A stretch of DNA of 57,937 bases from an uncultured Porphyromonadaceae bacterium (GTDB taxonomy: Bacteria; Bacteroidota; Bacteroidia; Bacteroidales; Coprobacteraceae): assembly GCA_900545915.1 (NCBI GenBank), contig URAV01000023.1:1-57937 (forward strand), given 5' to 3'. The first letter of the stretch is position 1; each line of letters begins with the position of its first letter. Of this stretch, positions 1-8,304 are shown one piece after another. The position numbers were made by a program, and so were the translations under genes. Below the pieces are notes generated by a model, which worked only from the letters and a program-made list of their open reading frames with translations, was not told where the DNA came from and searched no databases.

Positions 1-30
1 AGGGGCTGTCCGACTTTTTGGACAGCCCCT
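1..30 (+). terminator. Intrinsic terminator of a gene left of the window
   Basis: A perfect 11-bp GC-rich stem (AGGGGCTGTCC with GGACAGCCCCT) encloses an 8-nt loop and is followed by TTTTGTTTT on the plus strand. This is a classic intrinsic terminator for a plus-strand gene that lies outside the window. It sits 6 nt beyond the stop of the convergent acyltransferase gene and may also stop that transcript. Confidence 0.85.
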
Positions 31-36
31 TTTGTT

Positions 37-1062
37 TTATCCCGAAATATATTTTCCGATTCTGGGTATTTTGTGAATTGTCATTATCAATAAAAGAGAT
101 AGAAACAGACAAGAAATTACTAATGTCGGAATGCCTATTGCCGGATGTATATAATAGGTATATTTAATCCAATATACAGATTTTAATTGTTCTAATACAT
201 ATACATGGCATAAATAAATTCCGTAACTGTAAGTGCATATCCATTTTCCGGGAATTTTTTCTTTTTTGAATTCGATATGTTTGAATAATAAAAAAATTCC
301 GAAAGACATGAGCACAACAGTCGGAGAGAGGCAATTAAAAAATAGCTCGTCGGTTTTTCCTTTATATGTGGAGAGGAGGTAAGTACCGGATAGAGTTAAA
401 AGCATTCCGATGATAATAGCAGCAATTGAAAATCTACGTATTATTTGATGAGATTTATGAAATTTAAGTACCGATAAATAGTAACCGGCAATAGGATATC
501 CTAAGTAGTAAAAAAATTCGATATTGAGACTTTTTACCAATTTACCGGTTTCATCGGTCAACCTTAATAGAAGCAATATTCCCCAGAACAACAAAATAGT
601 TCGAATACTTTTGGTAGATATATTCTGTATCCATATACGTACTAAAGGAATAGCCAGATATATTCCGACAAGCATATAAATATACCAGAGGTGATAACTG
701 CTTCCGGAACATATTCCATTCAATAACCGATGAAATTTTTCGGATAGAGATATGTTTACGGGGAGATTATAGAAATAGTATATTGTCAGCCATAATAAAA
801 AAGGAATGAGTATGCGGTGTAGCCTCTTTGAGTAAAAGTTTTTCATATCCTCTTTTTTAGGCAGTAGTAAAGCTCCCGAAATCATTAAAAATATCGGAAC
901 TCCGAATCTTGCTATTGTGTCGAAAAATGTGGCGATCCACCATGACTCGCTTCCTATAGGTCTATGGTAAAATAATGTGCTTGATGCATGTATGGTAACT
1001 ACGGCAATTGGTGCTAATGTCCTTAGTTTATTATAATATATAGTGTCGTTTGATATAGACAT
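37..1062 (-). CDS. Acyltransferase family 3 integral membrane protein
   Basis: The protein is an Acyl_transf_3 (OatA/WecH-like) membrane O-acyltransferase, a family that moves acetyl or other acyl groups onto cell-surface sugars. The first helix holds KLRTLAPIAVVTIHAS, with the family's conserved His at about residue 25, and the loop after helix 2 reads RFGVPIFLMISGALL. About ten hydrophobic segments follow. I start it at the ATG at 1062 (MSISNDTIYYN), because an ATG 18 codons upstream would add a Cys-rich tail unlike the family. The length of 341 aa is normal for a membrane-only member. It stands alone downstream of a tRNA, so the acceptor glycan cannot be inferred. Confidence 0.85.
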   Translation of the reverse strand: MSISNDTIYYNKLRTLAPIAVVTIHASSTLFYHRPIGSESWWIATFFDTIARFGVPIFLMISGALLLPKKEDMKNFYSKRLHRILIPFLLWLTIYYFYNLPVNISLSEKFHRLLNGICSGSSYHLWYIYMLVGIYLAIPLVRIWIQNISTKSIRTILLFWGILLLLRLTDETGKLVKSLNIEFFYYLGYPIAGYYLSVLKFHKSHQIIRRFSIAAIIIGMLLTLSGTYLLSTYKGKTDELFFNCLSPTVVLMSFGIFLLFKHIEFKKEKIPGKWICTYSYGIYLCHVYVLEQLKSVYWIKYTYYIHPAIGIPTLVISCLFLSLLLIMTIHKIPRIGKYISG

Positions 1063-1131
1063 TTGTTTGGGTAAGTTGCGGGATGCTTCTAAAATACAAT
1101 AATTTTTACAAGACAAAATAGATTTAAATGA

Positions 1132-1165
1132 AAAATCCTTTAAGCAATTTTGCTTAAAGGATTTT
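1132..1165 (-). terminator. Terminator of tRNA-Arg
   Basis: A perfect 15-bp stem (AAAATCCTTTAAGCA with TGCTTAAAGGATTTT, loop ATTT) begins 2 nt after the tRNA 3' end on the minus strand and ends in a U run. It separates the tRNA from the acyltransferase gene. Confidence 0.85.
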
Positions 1166-1167
1166 CG

Positions 1168-1241
1168 TGACTCCGACAGGATTCAAACCTGTAACCTTCT
1201 GATCCGTAGTCAGATGCTCTATTCAGTTGAGCCACGGAGCC
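1168..1241 (-). tRNA. tRNA-Arg (anticodon ACG)
   Basis: On the minus strand a 74-nt cloverleaf folds with acceptor GGCTCCG/CGGAGTC (one G-U pair), D-stem GCTC/GAGC, anticodon stem TCTGA/TCAGA with loop CTACGGA, and T-stem ACAGG/CCTGT with loop TTTGAAT. The anticodon is ACG, which decodes CGN arginine codons after A-to-I editing of position 34. The discriminator base is A. No CCA is encoded, as is common in Bacteroidetes. Confidence 0.95.
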
Positions 1242-1253
1242 ATTTTTCGAATG

Positions 1254-1283
1254 CAAAGATATAAATAATTTTTGTTTTGCAAA
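1254..1283 (-). promoter_or_regulatory. Promoter of tRNA-Arg
   Basis: Read on the minus strand, TTTG (1283-1280) is followed after 18 bp by TATCTTTG (1261-1254). This is the Bacteroidetes sigma-ABfr consensus TTTG-N19ish-TAnnTTTG. It lies 12 bp upstream of the mature tRNA 5' end. Confidence 0.8.
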
Positions 1284-1376
1284 TAATAAATCGGAATCTT
1301 TTTTCTGCAGAGAATAGATTATGCAAATCAAGAGAGGATAACGCTTGAAATGTCCGGGCTAAATTTAAACAATTTC

Positions 1377-3668
1377 TTATTCTAAGAATTTAGGATTATA
1401 TAATAGTAGTCCTAACCCGATACCGAAGTTCCAGTTCTTTTTGGGGTAGCTATAATGATTAGTATAAATACTGATTGAGGCAAAAGGCAGATCGTACACT
1501 AAAGCAATTTCTCCCATATATTTAAAAGAGTTCATGAAGCGTCCGTAGTAGGGCTGGTTGTTTTTACCTTGTTTAATTTCAAAAAAGGGTACAAATCCAT
1601 ATAGCTCTGTACGTAACTGTAGATTGCTGATGATTTTCCAAATAGGAAGAATCCCGGCAGCAATATATTGGTTTGCTCTAAAAGCCTCATTAAAGACCGT
1701 TTTGCTGTGCGGGGTAGGTGTAAATGCCGGAGCTTGAATGATAGTAGCAGTATAATTACTGAAAAAGTTCTTGCTGGAAACGACTATTTCACCGCGTACT
1801 CCAAGCGTGAATTTGGGAGCGGTATTGAAATATTGATCATAAATTCCAGAAAGTTGCAGCCATGAATGAGTGGCTTTTTCAGTATGTAGATTGGGGTCGG
1901 AGGGCCTGAACATTTCTCGTCCGTAAACAGCCTCTCCGATTACGGAAATTCGATTTCCTGTTACCGGAAACATAAAACTGTTCAGAGTATTTTTTTCAAA
2001 GCGTAGTGATCCCATTGCTAATCGGTAAGAGCTTCTATCTGCTTGAGTTTGTGAATAGTCAACCGTATTTGATTGGTAATATTTGTCATATAAATATCCG
2101 TATCCTAACGTTACTTCGGTTTTTGCGTTTGTAAGGAACGGAAGACCCATACGGAGTTTTACGTAATTTTCGCTTTGAGTGATAAATGTCGGAGATTCTT
2201 CGATTTGAAAAAGTTTTTCACTTTCGTAATATTTCTTTTTGGATACTACTCCGATAAATTTCAGGTACATAGGTATTGTACCCGGCAGTTCGAAACGAGC
2301 GGAGGCCAATCCTGTATTATACGACCTTCCGAATTGTCCGTTTAAGTCGAAATCCAAAGAATAGAGGCTTAAAGTTCTGTATTTTGCTCCTAAATAGATC
2401 TGATTGGTATTTCCTGAAGAGATATATCCTCCTAATCCTATGGCTATATTATCCTCGAGCTTTGCATTCAATAAAAGTTTGAAGTTCCCGGATTCTTCAT
2501 CATATACAGCATGCGGAATAAGATCGGAGATTTTCGAATCGGAAAGTAGTTTGTAGTAAGATTGTTTGACATCTTCTTGATCGAGAAGTTTATTTTCGTC
2601 TAATTGAAACTGTTTACGAATATAATTTTGTTGAGAGTGATTGCCTCCTTTAATAGATATATCTTCGAATAAAAGTTCCGGAGTTTTGCTTTTGAATACC
2701 ATTCTTTGGAGTTTCCGTGTTTCAGATGGCAGTTCTCTGGGTATTCTTGATTTTATAGAATCCATCATCGATACGGCTTTATCATATCCGATTTTGAAAA
2801 TCTGGTCTGCTTTCGGAAAATCGAGGAGATTGTACTCTTTTAAATTGAAATCGATTAGAATACCGTCTTCTTCTTTAATCTTATAATCTGTCTTTTGCAT
2901 GACCATATTTTCGATTTGTGCCATGAGATTATCTTCCTTAGGTTTTTCAGGATTTGAAGAAACGTTGCTTCCGATAATAATATCCGGGTTGAAGTCTTTT
3001 TTCATGACATCTATGGGAAAATTATTATAGATACCTCCATCATATAACAATACGCTATCTATTTCGATAGGTTTAAATACGAATGGAAAACTCATAGAGG
3101 CGCGTACGGCATCACCTAAATCTCCTTTTTCGAATATAACCGGACGTTTGTGGTAAACATCTGAAGCTACAGCCCGGAACGGTACGAACAAATTGTTGAA
3201 ATTTCCTCCTGATTGTGCTGTATAAGGTGCAAAGATACGCATGAAAGCCAAGTTCATCGGGAGGGGATTTATTAAACTTTTAGGCAAAAAATGCGGTGTT
3301 ATTTTGCTGGAATCTTTCAATCCTATTTTAAAAGAGGCAAATTCGGGAGTTTGATCAGGCTTTTTAAAATAGTAGATATATTTTTCTTCCATTTTTCCTG
3401 TTGACCAAGATGCAAAGTCATCGGACTTTATCAGTTCGATCATTTCAGCAGGAGTATATCCCATTGCATATAAAGCTCCTACGATTGCGCCCATTGAAGT
3501 TCCTGCAATGTAGTCGATAGGAACGTTATTCTCTTCAAGAGCTTGGATAATTCCGATATGAGCGATTCCTTTCGCACCGCCTCCGCTAAGTACTAATCCG
3601 ACTGTTTGGGAAAAAGAAACGGATGAAAATGTCAGAAGTACGGCGAATATGAGCAAGAATCTTTTCAT
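1377..3668 (-). CDS. Patatin-like phospholipase fused to Omp85-type barrel (PlpD-like)
   Basis: This 763-aa outer-membrane protein joins a patatin lipase to an Omp85/BamA-like beta-barrel. After a signal peptide (cut near residue 21) come the oxyanion-hole motif SGGGAKG (28-34), the nucleophile elbow GTSMG with Ser58, and the catalytic Asp210 in DGG. This intact Ser-Asp dyad implies a working lipid acyl hydrolase. A POTRA-like segment lies around residues 335-410, and a D15/surface-antigen barrel runs to the C-terminus. This order matches the type Vd autotransporters (PlpD, FplA) and the many Bacteroidetes homologues. It is monocistronic, with its own promoter. Whether the lipase stays anchored or is released cannot be told. 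Confidence 0.92.
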   Translation of the reverse strand: MKRFLLIFAVLLTFSSVSFSQTVGLVLSGGGAKGIAHIGIIQALEENNVPIDYIAGTSMGAIVGALYAMGYTPAEMIELIKSDDFASWSTGKMEEKYIYYFKKPDQTPEFASFKIGLKDSSKITPHFLPKSLINPLPMNLAFMRIFAPYTAQSGGNFNNLFVPFRAVASDVYHKRPVIFEKGDLGDAVRASMSFPFVFKPIEIDSVLLYDGGIYNNFPIDVMKKDFNPDIIIGSNVSSNPEKPKEDNLMAQIENMVMQKTDYKIKEEDGILIDFNLKEYNLLDFPKADQIFKIGYDKAVSMMDSIKSRIPRELPSETRKLQRMVFKSKTPELLFEDISIKGGNHSQQNYIRKQFQLDENKLLDQEDVKQSYYKLLSDSKISDLIPHAVYDEESGNFKLLLNAKLEDNIAIGLGGYISSGNTNQIYLGAKYRTLSLYSLDFDLNGQFGRSYNTGLASARFELPGTIPMYLKFIGVVSKKKYYESEKLFQIEESPTFITQSENYVKLRMGLPFLTNAKTEVTLGYGYLYDKYYQSNTVDYSQTQADRSSYRLAMGSLRFEKNTLNSFMFPVTGNRISVIGEAVYGREMFRPSDPNLHTEKATHSWLQLSGIYDQYFNTAPKFTLGVRGEIVVSSKNFFSNYTATIIQAPAFTPTPHSKTVFNEAFRANQYIAAGILPIWKIISNLQLRTELYGFVPFFEIKQGKNNQPYYGRFMNSFKYMGEIALVYDLPFASISIYTNHYSYPKKNWNFGIGLGLLLYNPKFLE

Positions 3669-4043
3669 ATATAGTTTCAGTCAAAAAGAATAATCATTCA
3701 AATGTACAGATTTTTTTAGAACAATTCTTTAAGGATAAAATGATTTTGAGATACTATACATTTTTTTTAATTGATATGCTTAAATTGCAAGCGAATGGTT
3801 ATCTGTTTAACAAAATTCCTTTTTTGCTTGTTCTTTGTTTTATGAAATATTTTCTTTTGGTTATTTATTTATAATCTTACTTTTTATCAGAATAGGTCGG
3901 CATTGATAAAGATAAATGCAAAAAATTATACTCTTATTTTTTTAGGAATAGTAGTTTCGTTGTGTGTTAGTTGATAATTTATGACGGTTAGAAGAACACT
4001 GGATTTTGTTTTGTCAGGATTATGTGTGTAGATCTATTGGTTA
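3669..4043 (-). promoter_or_regulatory. 375-bp gene-free gap with the patatin-gene promoter
   Basis: The only signal I see is a perfect minus-strand -7 box TACATTTG at 3706-3699, about 30 bp before the patatin-lipase start codon. The matching -33 region is weak. The rest is AT-rich and without coding potential on either strand. Confidence 0.6.
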
Positions 4044-4835
4044 TTATTCTTCACTTTCTTTTTCATAAATTCCTGTTTCTTCTATTCGACTGAGCTCGGC
4101 AAATAACTGGGCATATTTATCGGCTATGGCATTGGCAAAGCATTTCCCTTTTTCTGCTGTGGCAAGAGCCGGATTGCCGATACCGGTATCTTCAGATACC
4201 TTTTGCCAGTTGCGAGGTATCCAAGCAACTTTTTCTTTTAGAGATTCTAAAGCGAATGATTTGTATTTTCCTTCACCGGCATTTTTGAGATTGACTAATT
4301 CTGGATAATAATGCATCATGACCGAAGTTTCTACTTCATCTGCATGATCTCCCGGAGTGTCGAAATATTTTTTTGCCGGGAGCACTGTGTACCATTCGCT
4401 CGTGGCAATTAGAAAATCCGGATAATCTATCGACAGGTCTCGAATCATATTTTTAAAACAATTTCCACCATGACCGTTAATGATGACTAATTTATTGATT
4501 CTTTGTATGTGGAGAGATGAGACAATATCTGTCAGAATTGCTTTTTGAGTTTCATAACGGGCATGTATGCAGAAACTTAATTCTCGTTGACCCGGGTTTT
4601 GAGCACCTAAAGTAATCGGAGGCATAACCATACAGTTTACTCCGAAATGATCTTTTGCGATTTTTGCAGCATCAACAGCAATACTGTGCGATAAAATGCA
4701 ATCGGTCAAATAAGGTAAATGTAAATTATGCGGTTCGGTAGCACCCCATGGCAATATGACCAGATCATATTTTTTCTTTACTACATCTCCGAATGAAGAT
4801 ACTAAAAGATCAGTTCCTTTATTTTTAATATTCAT
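4044..4835 (-). CDS. Creatininase family amidohydrolase
   Basis: This 263-aa cytoplasmic protein has the creatininase fold signature: LPWGATEPHNLHLPYLTD, with likely metal ligands Glu34, His36 and Asp45, and NGHGGN near residue 120. Family members hydrolyse cyclic or linear amides (creatinine, the riboflavin intermediate FAPy, mycofactocin precursors) using two metal ions. It overlaps the upstream Kelch gene by 11 bp and is the last gene of the sialic-acid operon, so it is co-translated with it. An amidase acting on a sialic-acid derivative or on an N-acylated amino sugar is an inference from this context only. It is not a standard nan gene. The family call is secure; the substrate is unknown. 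Confidence 0.85.
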   Translation of the reverse strand: MNIKNKGTDLLVSSFGDVVKKKYDLVILPWGATEPHNLHLPYLTDCILSHSIAVDAAKIAKDHFGVNCMVMPPITLGAQNPGQRELSFCIHARYETQKAILTDIVSSLHIQRINKLVIINGHGGNCFKNMIRDLSIDYPDFLIATSEWYTVLPAKKYFDTPGDHADEVETSVMMHYYPELVNLKNAGEGKYKSFALESLKEKVAWIPRNWQKVSEDTGIGNPALATAEKGKCFANAIADKYAQLFAELSRIEETGIYEKESEE

Positions 4836-6144
4836 TTTGATTAGAGATAATTGGGTTTATTGGTTTTGAATTTGTTTCTGTTTTTAGCAGAATTCTTGTT
4901 ATATCCGGAGTACGAATGCCGGGTTTTAATTCCCCGTTGATAAGTAAATAACCGTAGCCGTCGAAAATGAGAGATGCTCCGGCTCTGGCGGTTTCAGGTA
5001 CTTTTGCGATTTCTTTCCATCTTTTTTGACGAGAGTTATATACCAGTAAACGATTATTGAAACGATACCACTCTATGGGATGTAACAGGTAGTCGGGTGT
5101 AGTGTGTTTAAGGGCTTGTAAAAATATGTCTTTATTTACTCCTCCTGTACATAATATCAAACTGTCGGATAAGGCAACAATGCTGCCGCCTCCTAAAGAA
5201 ACTGTATCTCCTTCGTTGTTTGTAGGATCGGGTAATTGAGTCCATTTTTTTGTACTCGGAGAATAAGCATAGCCGTCTGTCGATAAAGTTGCCTGTCGGT
5301 TTCCGTCAGAAGTAGAGAAGCCTCCCCATAAACAGAATATTTGTTCTCCGTGTGAGCTGACTTGTGCTGCACTGACGGCTTGTATGCGTGGAGATCCCGG
5401 GAAACTCGGAAGTTTATGCCAGCCCTTTGTGAGATCGTCTAAATCCAAACAATAAAAATCGTTGCAAGGAATACCGTTTTTATTACCTCCGGCTATATAT
5501 ACGATGTTACCGAGCAAAGAACCTGTCATGTTGTCTAAAGCACAAGGTAGAGCCGGCAATGTTTCCAATGCAGCCTTTGTATTTTTATTTTTTAATGTAA
5601 CTCTATATACTTGAGTCAGACTTTCTTGTGCATTCATGCCGCCGATGCAGAGAATACCGTCGGGAGTAGATATGGTAACACCATAGGCAATATCTTGTGG
5701 AAATTCCCCGATTTTTTCCCATGTGAAAAGCGAGTCTCCGGTAACTTCGGCGGCATATATACTTCGGTAATATTTTTTATTTCCTCCGTCTGCCGCCGGA
5801 ATATCGGGGAAATTGCATCCTCCTCCTATCATCAGTGTACTATGTCCGTTGAAAATACCGGCAAAACAGGCAGAAATGCCTTTTGTAAAATCTTTTTCTT
5901 TTTTAGGAAATCCTTTTATCTGACAAATGCGGTCGAGTTTAACCGGAAATTTCGGAGTTCCTGTTCGGAAAGAAGATGCAGGTATATAACATTCTGAATC
6001 ATGTACGACTTTGTAATCGTTTTTTGGGGATTTAAAAGCTTTTTCTATTGAATGTATGTTCGTACATAGATATAGCTTTCCTCCAGCAAAACTTGGCAGA
6101 AAGAATAAAAAAATATATATAAAAGATGCGATTTTTTTTATCAT
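4825..6144 (-). CDS. Kelch-repeat cyclically permuted mutarotase, NanM-like
   Basis: The 439-aa protein has a signal peptide (MIKKIASFIYIFLFFLPSFA) and a six-bladed Kelch propeller. Blade signatures such as LMIGGGCNFPD, ILCIGGMN, VYIAGGNKNG, FCLWGGFST and LILCTGGVN recur about every 50-60 residues. It resembles NanM, the periplasmic sialic-acid mutarotase, and the 'cyclically-permuted mutarotase' family found in sialic-acid clusters. Its place between epimerase/lyase and creatininase genes supports a role in converting alpha- to beta-N-acetylneuraminate in the periplasm before uptake. It overlaps the next gene by 11 bp. Exact mutarotase activity is inferred. Confidence 0.82.
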   Translation of the reverse strand: MIKKIASFIYIFLFFLPSFAGGKLYLCTNIHSIEKAFKSPKNDYKVVHDSECYIPASSFRTGTPKFPVKLDRICQIKGFPKKEKDFTKGISACFAGIFNGHSTLMIGGGCNFPDIPAADGGNKKYYRSIYAAEVTGDSLFTWEKIGEFPQDIAYGVTISTPDGILCIGGMNAQESLTQVYRVTLKNKNTKAALETLPALPCALDNMTGSLLGNIVYIAGGNKNGIPCNDFYCLDLDDLTKGWHKLPSFPGSPRIQAVSAAQVSSHGEQIFCLWGGFSTSDGNRQATLSTDGYAYSPSTKKWTQLPDPTNNEGDTVSLGGGSIVALSDSLILCTGGVNKDIFLQALKHTTPDYLLHPIEWYRFNNRLLVYNSRQKRWKEIAKVPETARAGASLIFDGYGYLLINGELKPGIRTPDITRILLKTETNSKPINPIISNQNEY

Positions 6145-6180
6145 TTATTTATTGTCTTATAAATGAGTCTTGCTTTATAT

Positions 6181-7356
6181 TCAAGTCATTTCTTTGCAAA
6201 GCATGTAACTACATATCATCATTCTCGGAATGTGAAACGGTCCTTTGAATAAATTTCCTTTGGCGGGTTGGGCTACTGTTCCGTCACGATGCAGATAGCC
6301 GTACCACTCACCGAATTCTTTATCCGGAAAATGAGAATAAGTCCAATCGCTAATCTGTTTATGCATAACAAGATATTTATCGTCATGCGTAGCTCGATAA
6401 GCATATAGTGTAGCGATGATAGCTTCTGTTTGCGGCCACCAGAATTTCATATCTTGAGAATAGTCTTGAGGTGGAAAATTTTTGCAGTCGCGGAAGTTGA
6501 TAATGCCTCCGTACTCTTTATCCCAACCCCATTCCCAAGACCAATCGAGAATTTGGAGAGCCAGTTGTACTAAATCTTTATCCCAATTTCTGTGTCGGGC
6601 TTCTTCCATGATAAACCATGAGGTTTCAATGCAATGTCCCGGATTAATGGTGCGGCCGTTACAAGTATCTATGAGTTCTCCGTCAGGACCGACCATTTCG
6701 AGCAAAGCTTTAAATTCGGGATGCATGAAGTATCGACGAATGGAGGTCAGAGATTCATTTATCTGTCGGTCGAGTACAGGATCTTCAATTGCTTCCCGTA
6801 TTCGGGATGCCGTATTGATAAGGATCATCGTGATCGAATGTCCGCGAGATTGCAGTGTCGGTAAATACTTCGGTTCTAAAAAACCGGGTGTAGAGAGAAA
6901 CCTGAGAATCCTCTTGAACATCTCTAATGCCTTTGTTGCGTAGCTTTTATCTCCGGAAGCTATGGCATATTCCGACATGGCGATAGCGGCAAAGCATTCG
7001 GAAAAAACATAACGTCTTTTCCGCAAAGGTAATCCCTCTTCTGTTACTTCAAAAAACAGATGTCCGTCAGTATCGGTACAATGTGTCTCTATGAAATCGA
7101 TACAACTTTTGGACGCAGCTAACCATTCTTGTTTTTTTTCTATGTGATTGTAGGCATAAGATGCGATAAAACCGAAACGTCCTTGAAACCATACCGATTT
7201 TGTGGAGTCCATTAATTTACCGTTTCGGTCGAGGCAGGTGTATATTCCGCCATGTTTACGGTCGAGACCGAATTTCATCCAAAAGGGCATTATGTTCTCT
7301 ATGAGATCATTTCGATAAGAAATAGCCCATGTATCTAAATATTTTGTTATATCCAT
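6181..7356 (-). CDS. nanE: N-acylglucosamine 2-epimerase family protein
   Basis: This is a 391-aa AGE/renin-binding-protein-type epimerase with an (alpha/alpha)6 barrel. Typical motifs are SRGHSITMILINTASRIREA and NPGHCIETSWFIMEEARHR, which supply the catalytic His residues, and EYGGIINF, FWWPQTEA and EFGEWYGYL. It has no signal peptide, so it acts in the cytoplasm. Lying 6 bp after the N-acetylneuraminate lyase gene, it should convert the released N-acetylmannosamine to N-acetylglucosamine. Bacteroides fragilis uses the same AGE-type enzyme instead of the ManNAc-6-P route. The symbol is given by function and context; an aldose or cellobiose epimerase is the alternative. Confidence 0.85.
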   Translation of the reverse strand: MDITKYLDTWAISYRNDLIENIMPFWMKFGLDRKHGGIYTCLDRNGKLMDSTKSVWFQGRFGFIASYAYNHIEKKQEWLAASKSCIDFIETHCTDTDGHLFFEVTEEGLPLRKRRYVFSECFAAIAMSEYAIASGDKSYATKALEMFKRILRFLSTPGFLEPKYLPTLQSRGHSITMILINTASRIREAIEDPVLDRQINESLTSIRRYFMHPEFKALLEMVGPDGELIDTCNGRTINPGHCIETSWFIMEEARHRNWDKDLVQLALQILDWSWEWGWDKEYGGIINFRDCKNFPPQDYSQDMKFWWPQTEAIIATLYAYRATHDDKYLVMHKQISDWTYSHFPDKEFGEWYGYLHRDGTVAQPAKGNLFKGPFHIPRMMICSYMLCKEMT

Positions 7357-7362
7357 CTTTGT

Positions 7363-8280
7363 CTAAAATTTGTTGCAGCGATCAAAAAAGTTGATAGCTT
7401 CAAGTTCAGCTTTCATTTGAATTTCTTCTTCTTCAGTCATATTTTGAAAAGGTGTTCGGTTTTTGCCTAAATCCAGACCGATAAGTTTCATAATGCGTTT
7501 TCCCCCTACGATATTGCCCCTATAGCGGCATATAACATTTATCACTTCTTGAGAGAAATTCTGGCGTTCGCGAGCCAATTCGATATCTCCTTTTTTCCAA
7601 GCATCAATGATTCCAACCAGCTCACGACCGTTATAATTGGTTGTTCCACCGATACCTCCACGTGCACCTCCCATAGCCAGGCAAGGCAATATCGTCTCAT
7701 CTTGTCCGTGTAGCATGTCATATTTTCCTCCTTTGTAAAGTCGGCATTGATTGTATTCATACATACTTTCAAATGTATATTTAATACCTGCAAAATTAAG
7801 AATACGTCCATCGACAGTTTCCAATAATTTTACCATAGGCAGAAATGCTCCGTTAAAAGCTGGAATATGATAATAGTAGAATGGCAATTTCGGAGCTCCT
7901 ATTGCAATCTCTTCGATATATTTCACCAATTCTTCGACGCGTCCGATTTTAGGGAAAGGAGGAGCCATTGCTCCGATACCCCATGCTCCTATTTTCTGCG
8001 CGTGTTCAGCTAAAATGCGACTCGATTTTACGCAACAGCTACCTACATGAACTATGACCTTAAACCCGTCCGGAGCTGCAGCCATCCAATGTTCGGCCAG
8101 TTTCATTCGTTCATCTTCCGTCAGCATATAGCCTTCTCCGGAAGAACCGTTGATAAATACTCCTTGTAATCCGTTTTTTTTGAGCATTTTTGCATATACA
8201 TCGATCGGTTCGTAGTTTACCTCTCCATTTTCATAGAATGGAGTAAACGGAGCATCTATAAGACCTGTAATTTTTTCCAT
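7363..8280 (-). CDS. nanA: N-acetylneuraminate lyase
   Basis: The 305-aa protein belongs to the DHDPS/NAL class I aldolase family. It shows GSSGEGY (about 45-51, pyruvate carboxylate binding), YYYHIP (about 138-143, with the catalytic Tyr) and the Schiff-base lysine K167 in FAGIKYTFE. Length and lack of a signal peptide fit a cytoplasmic TIM-barrel lyase splitting N-acetylneuraminate into pyruvate and N-acetylmannosamine. GIKYTFESMYEYNQC is typical of the NAL branch rather than DapA. It lies between the transporter (24-bp gap) and the epimerase (6-bp gap). Confidence is high because family motifs and operon context agree. Confidence 0.92.
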   Translation of the reverse strand: MEKITGLIDAPFTPFYENGEVNYEPIDVYAKMLKKNGLQGVFINGSSGEGYMLTEDERMKLAEHWMAAAPDGFKVIVHVGSCCVKSSRILAEHAQKIGAWGIGAMAPPFPKIGRVEELVKYIEEIAIGAPKLPFYYYHIPAFNGAFLPMVKLLETVDGRILNFAGIKYTFESMYEYNQCRLYKGGKYDMLHGQDETILPCLAMGGARGGIGGTTNYNGRELVGIIDAWKKGDIELARERQNFSQEVINVICRYRGNIVGGKRIMKLIGLDLGKNRTPFQNMTEEEEIQMKAELEAINFFDRCNKF

Positions 8281-8304
8281 AGCAATTATATTTTTATGTA
8301 TGAT

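Noticed and set aside
2276..2482. Open frames on the strand opposite to the patatin and other genes
   Set aside because: They lie wholly within clear genes, lack family motifs or signal sequences and are explained as shadow frames.
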